Assembly: GCF_901933205.1 (NCBI RefSeq)
Contig: NC_044576.1
Coordinates: 13,363,024 to 13,427,023 of the forward strand
DNA: 64,000 bases
Source of the DNA: Camarhynchus parvulus
Taxonomy: Eukaryota > Chordata > Aves > Passeriformes > Thraupidae
Direction: 5' to 3'
Position 1 is the first letter of the stretch. Each line of letters begins with the position of its first letter. The position numbers were made by a program, and so were the translations under genes. The notes under the pieces were generated by a model, which was given only the letters and a program-made list of their open reading frames with translations, was not told the DNA's origin and did no database searches. Shown piece by piece: positions 63,001-64,000 of this stretch.

Positions 63001-63625
63001 GAAAATGGTCATTGTATTTGTAAAAGCCATACAAAGTGTAAGATTGTACAATGAATTTTGTGAAGCTGACAATAAATTCCATTTTAATGTAATACAACAT
63101 AGGAGTCATTGGTATTGCTGGACTGCACATATTTTAGTATTTCTGACTGTGAGAAAACAGTAAACTTTCTCTTTTTTTCTTTAAGGGCAAAGGAAAAGAC
63201 TAAGCACATTAAATTATTAAATACTTAGAACTTCAGTTAGAAAAAAAAATAACTTTTGTAGGACTTGGTAATTCAGATGTTCATGGAAGTAGGTATATCT
63301 GAGCTCTGTATAATAACCCTTACAAAGGTGGAGAGAGAGCAGAAGCAACTTCGTTTGTTTATAGACTTGCATTCCCTTTCTCTGTGTCTGAGTTTTCATT
63401 ATGACAATATGTATTTACTATACTACATGCAAAATTCAGACAATTTTGAAAAATAAATATGTCATACCTTGTCTACAGTGCATAGTTAGGAACTAACTTG
63501 CCCTCAAGTTATTAGGCATAGACATACAGTATAGAAACATATGTAAATATAGTGTATGGTGATTCTATGGTACAATGATACAGACAAACCCAGACAAGCC
63601 TGGCCTTATTATGATTGATTATCCT
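60024..63625. other. Unique noncoding stretch
   Basis: I see no gene or named repeat. A run of about 15 T lies at 61931-61946, without transcript-like sequence beside it. A 7-bp inverted repeat CTCCTCC/GGAGGAG lies at 61564-61582. Overlapping opposite-strand frames at 61114-61363 and 62296-62614 have no recognisable domains. Confidence 0.6.
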
Positions 63626-63730
63626 TAAAAAAAAAAAAAACACCAAACAGACCAAAAAAAAAAAAAACACCCCCACACACACACACAAAAAACCCCCAAA
63701 GAAAACCAAAAGCCAAACAAAAAAAGCCAC
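63626..63730. repeat. A/C-rich low-complexity tract with short CA run
   Basis: A-runs of about 14 at the start are followed by another A-run, a CACACACACACA segment at about 63668-63686 and AACCCCCAAAG-like sequence. The complementary strand gives the Phe/Val/Cys-rich end of a 117-codon frame (63512-63865), which is therefore compositional and not a gene. Confidence 0.8.
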
Positions 63731-64000
63731 TGCCTCAAAACATAACTGTGATTGCAAAGACAAGCAGTGACTTTCCCCAAAGTTCAATTGTTCTGTAGGC
63801 TGCATCCATAAAAACTCTATAAAAAAGTAAGTTTTCATAGAAGCTATACTAGGGCTTTTACCCACTTAAAAACAAATAAAAACTAAAAAAGGAACTGACA
63901 AAGCTTTGTCTATTTGTATAATTATTCAATCATTCTTTTATGCATACCCTTGAATTTAACATTTTGTCTACTCATTTACAGATATTAATTTATTCTTGAG
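63731..64000. other. Unique noncoding stretch at window end
   Basis: AT-rich sequence with no feature I can support. Confidence 0.55.

Noticed and set aside
63512..63865. 117-codon minus-strand frame with Phe/Val/Cys runs
   Set aside because: The runs are the complement of an A/C-rich simple repeat at 63626-63730.
1..64000. CRISPR arrays, bacterial operons, phage or prokaryotic mobile systems
   Set aside because: No regularly spaced direct repeats and no prokaryotic gene density; the CR1 copies and base composition point to a vertebrate nuclear genome.
1..64000. tRNA, rRNA or snRNA genes
   Set aside because: I looked for B-box-like GGTTCGAATCC and cloverleaf-compatible arms, and for conserved rRNA words, and found none. 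The nearest hit, AGTTCGAGCC near 4925, lacks an A-box and stems.

Overview
The window is AT-rich vertebrate nuclear DNA with no convincing intact protein-coding gene on either strand. The longest uninterrupted frames are 134 codons or shorter. They sit in low-complexity, retroelement or unremarkable AT-rich sequence, and none shows a recognisable domain apart from fragments of a retrotransposon reverse transcriptase. The window is best read as a gene desert or a large intron.

The organism is most likely a bird. The only interspersed repeats I can name are three CR1-type (chicken repeat 1) non-LTR retrotransposon copies. Two end in, or near, degenerate copies of the family's 8-bp ATTCTATG/ATTCTGTG terminal unit. 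Together they cover about 1.6 kb (2-3%), which matches the low repeat load of avian genomes. I see no L1, Alu, B1/B2 or complete LTR element. The 3' ends at 32.4 and 44.2 kb resemble versions common in songbirds, but that assignment is inference from memory.

Layout. 1-8.3 kb: unique AT-rich DNA with a few short palindromes and a 22-T run. 8.3-9.3 kb: a CpG-enriched island of dense motifs that looks like a regulatory element. 9.3-19.3 kb: unique DNA with enhancer-like patches near 13.2, 14.1 and 17.1 kb. 19.3-20.2 kb: a purine-rich tract followed by a T-rich tract. 21.3-21.6 kb: a 64% GC patch. 22.9-23.3 and 25.9-26.1 kb: further candidate regulatory patches. 31.6-31.8 kb: a homeodomain/forkhead-like AT-rich patch. 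32.35-32.55 kb: CR1 3' end, plus strand. 37.69-38.95 kb: a longer CR1 copy on the minus strand, with reverse transcriptase that is internally deleted and lacks two catalytic motifs. 40.1-40.5 kb: candidate element. 44.17-44.29 kb: third CR1 3' end. 46.1-46.7 and 51.5-51.7 kb: candidate elements. 59.6-60.0 kb: a cluster of three perfect inverted repeats. 63.6-63.7 kb: A/C-rich low-complexity sequence.

No genes work together here. If the window has a function it is probably cis-regulatory, acting on a gene outside it. The conserved-element calls rest on motif density and composition only; cross-species alignment would be decisive. I found no new biological system. The two items most worth checking are the HOX/PBX-SOX composite near 8.46 kb and the inverted-repeat cluster at 59.6-60.0 kb.
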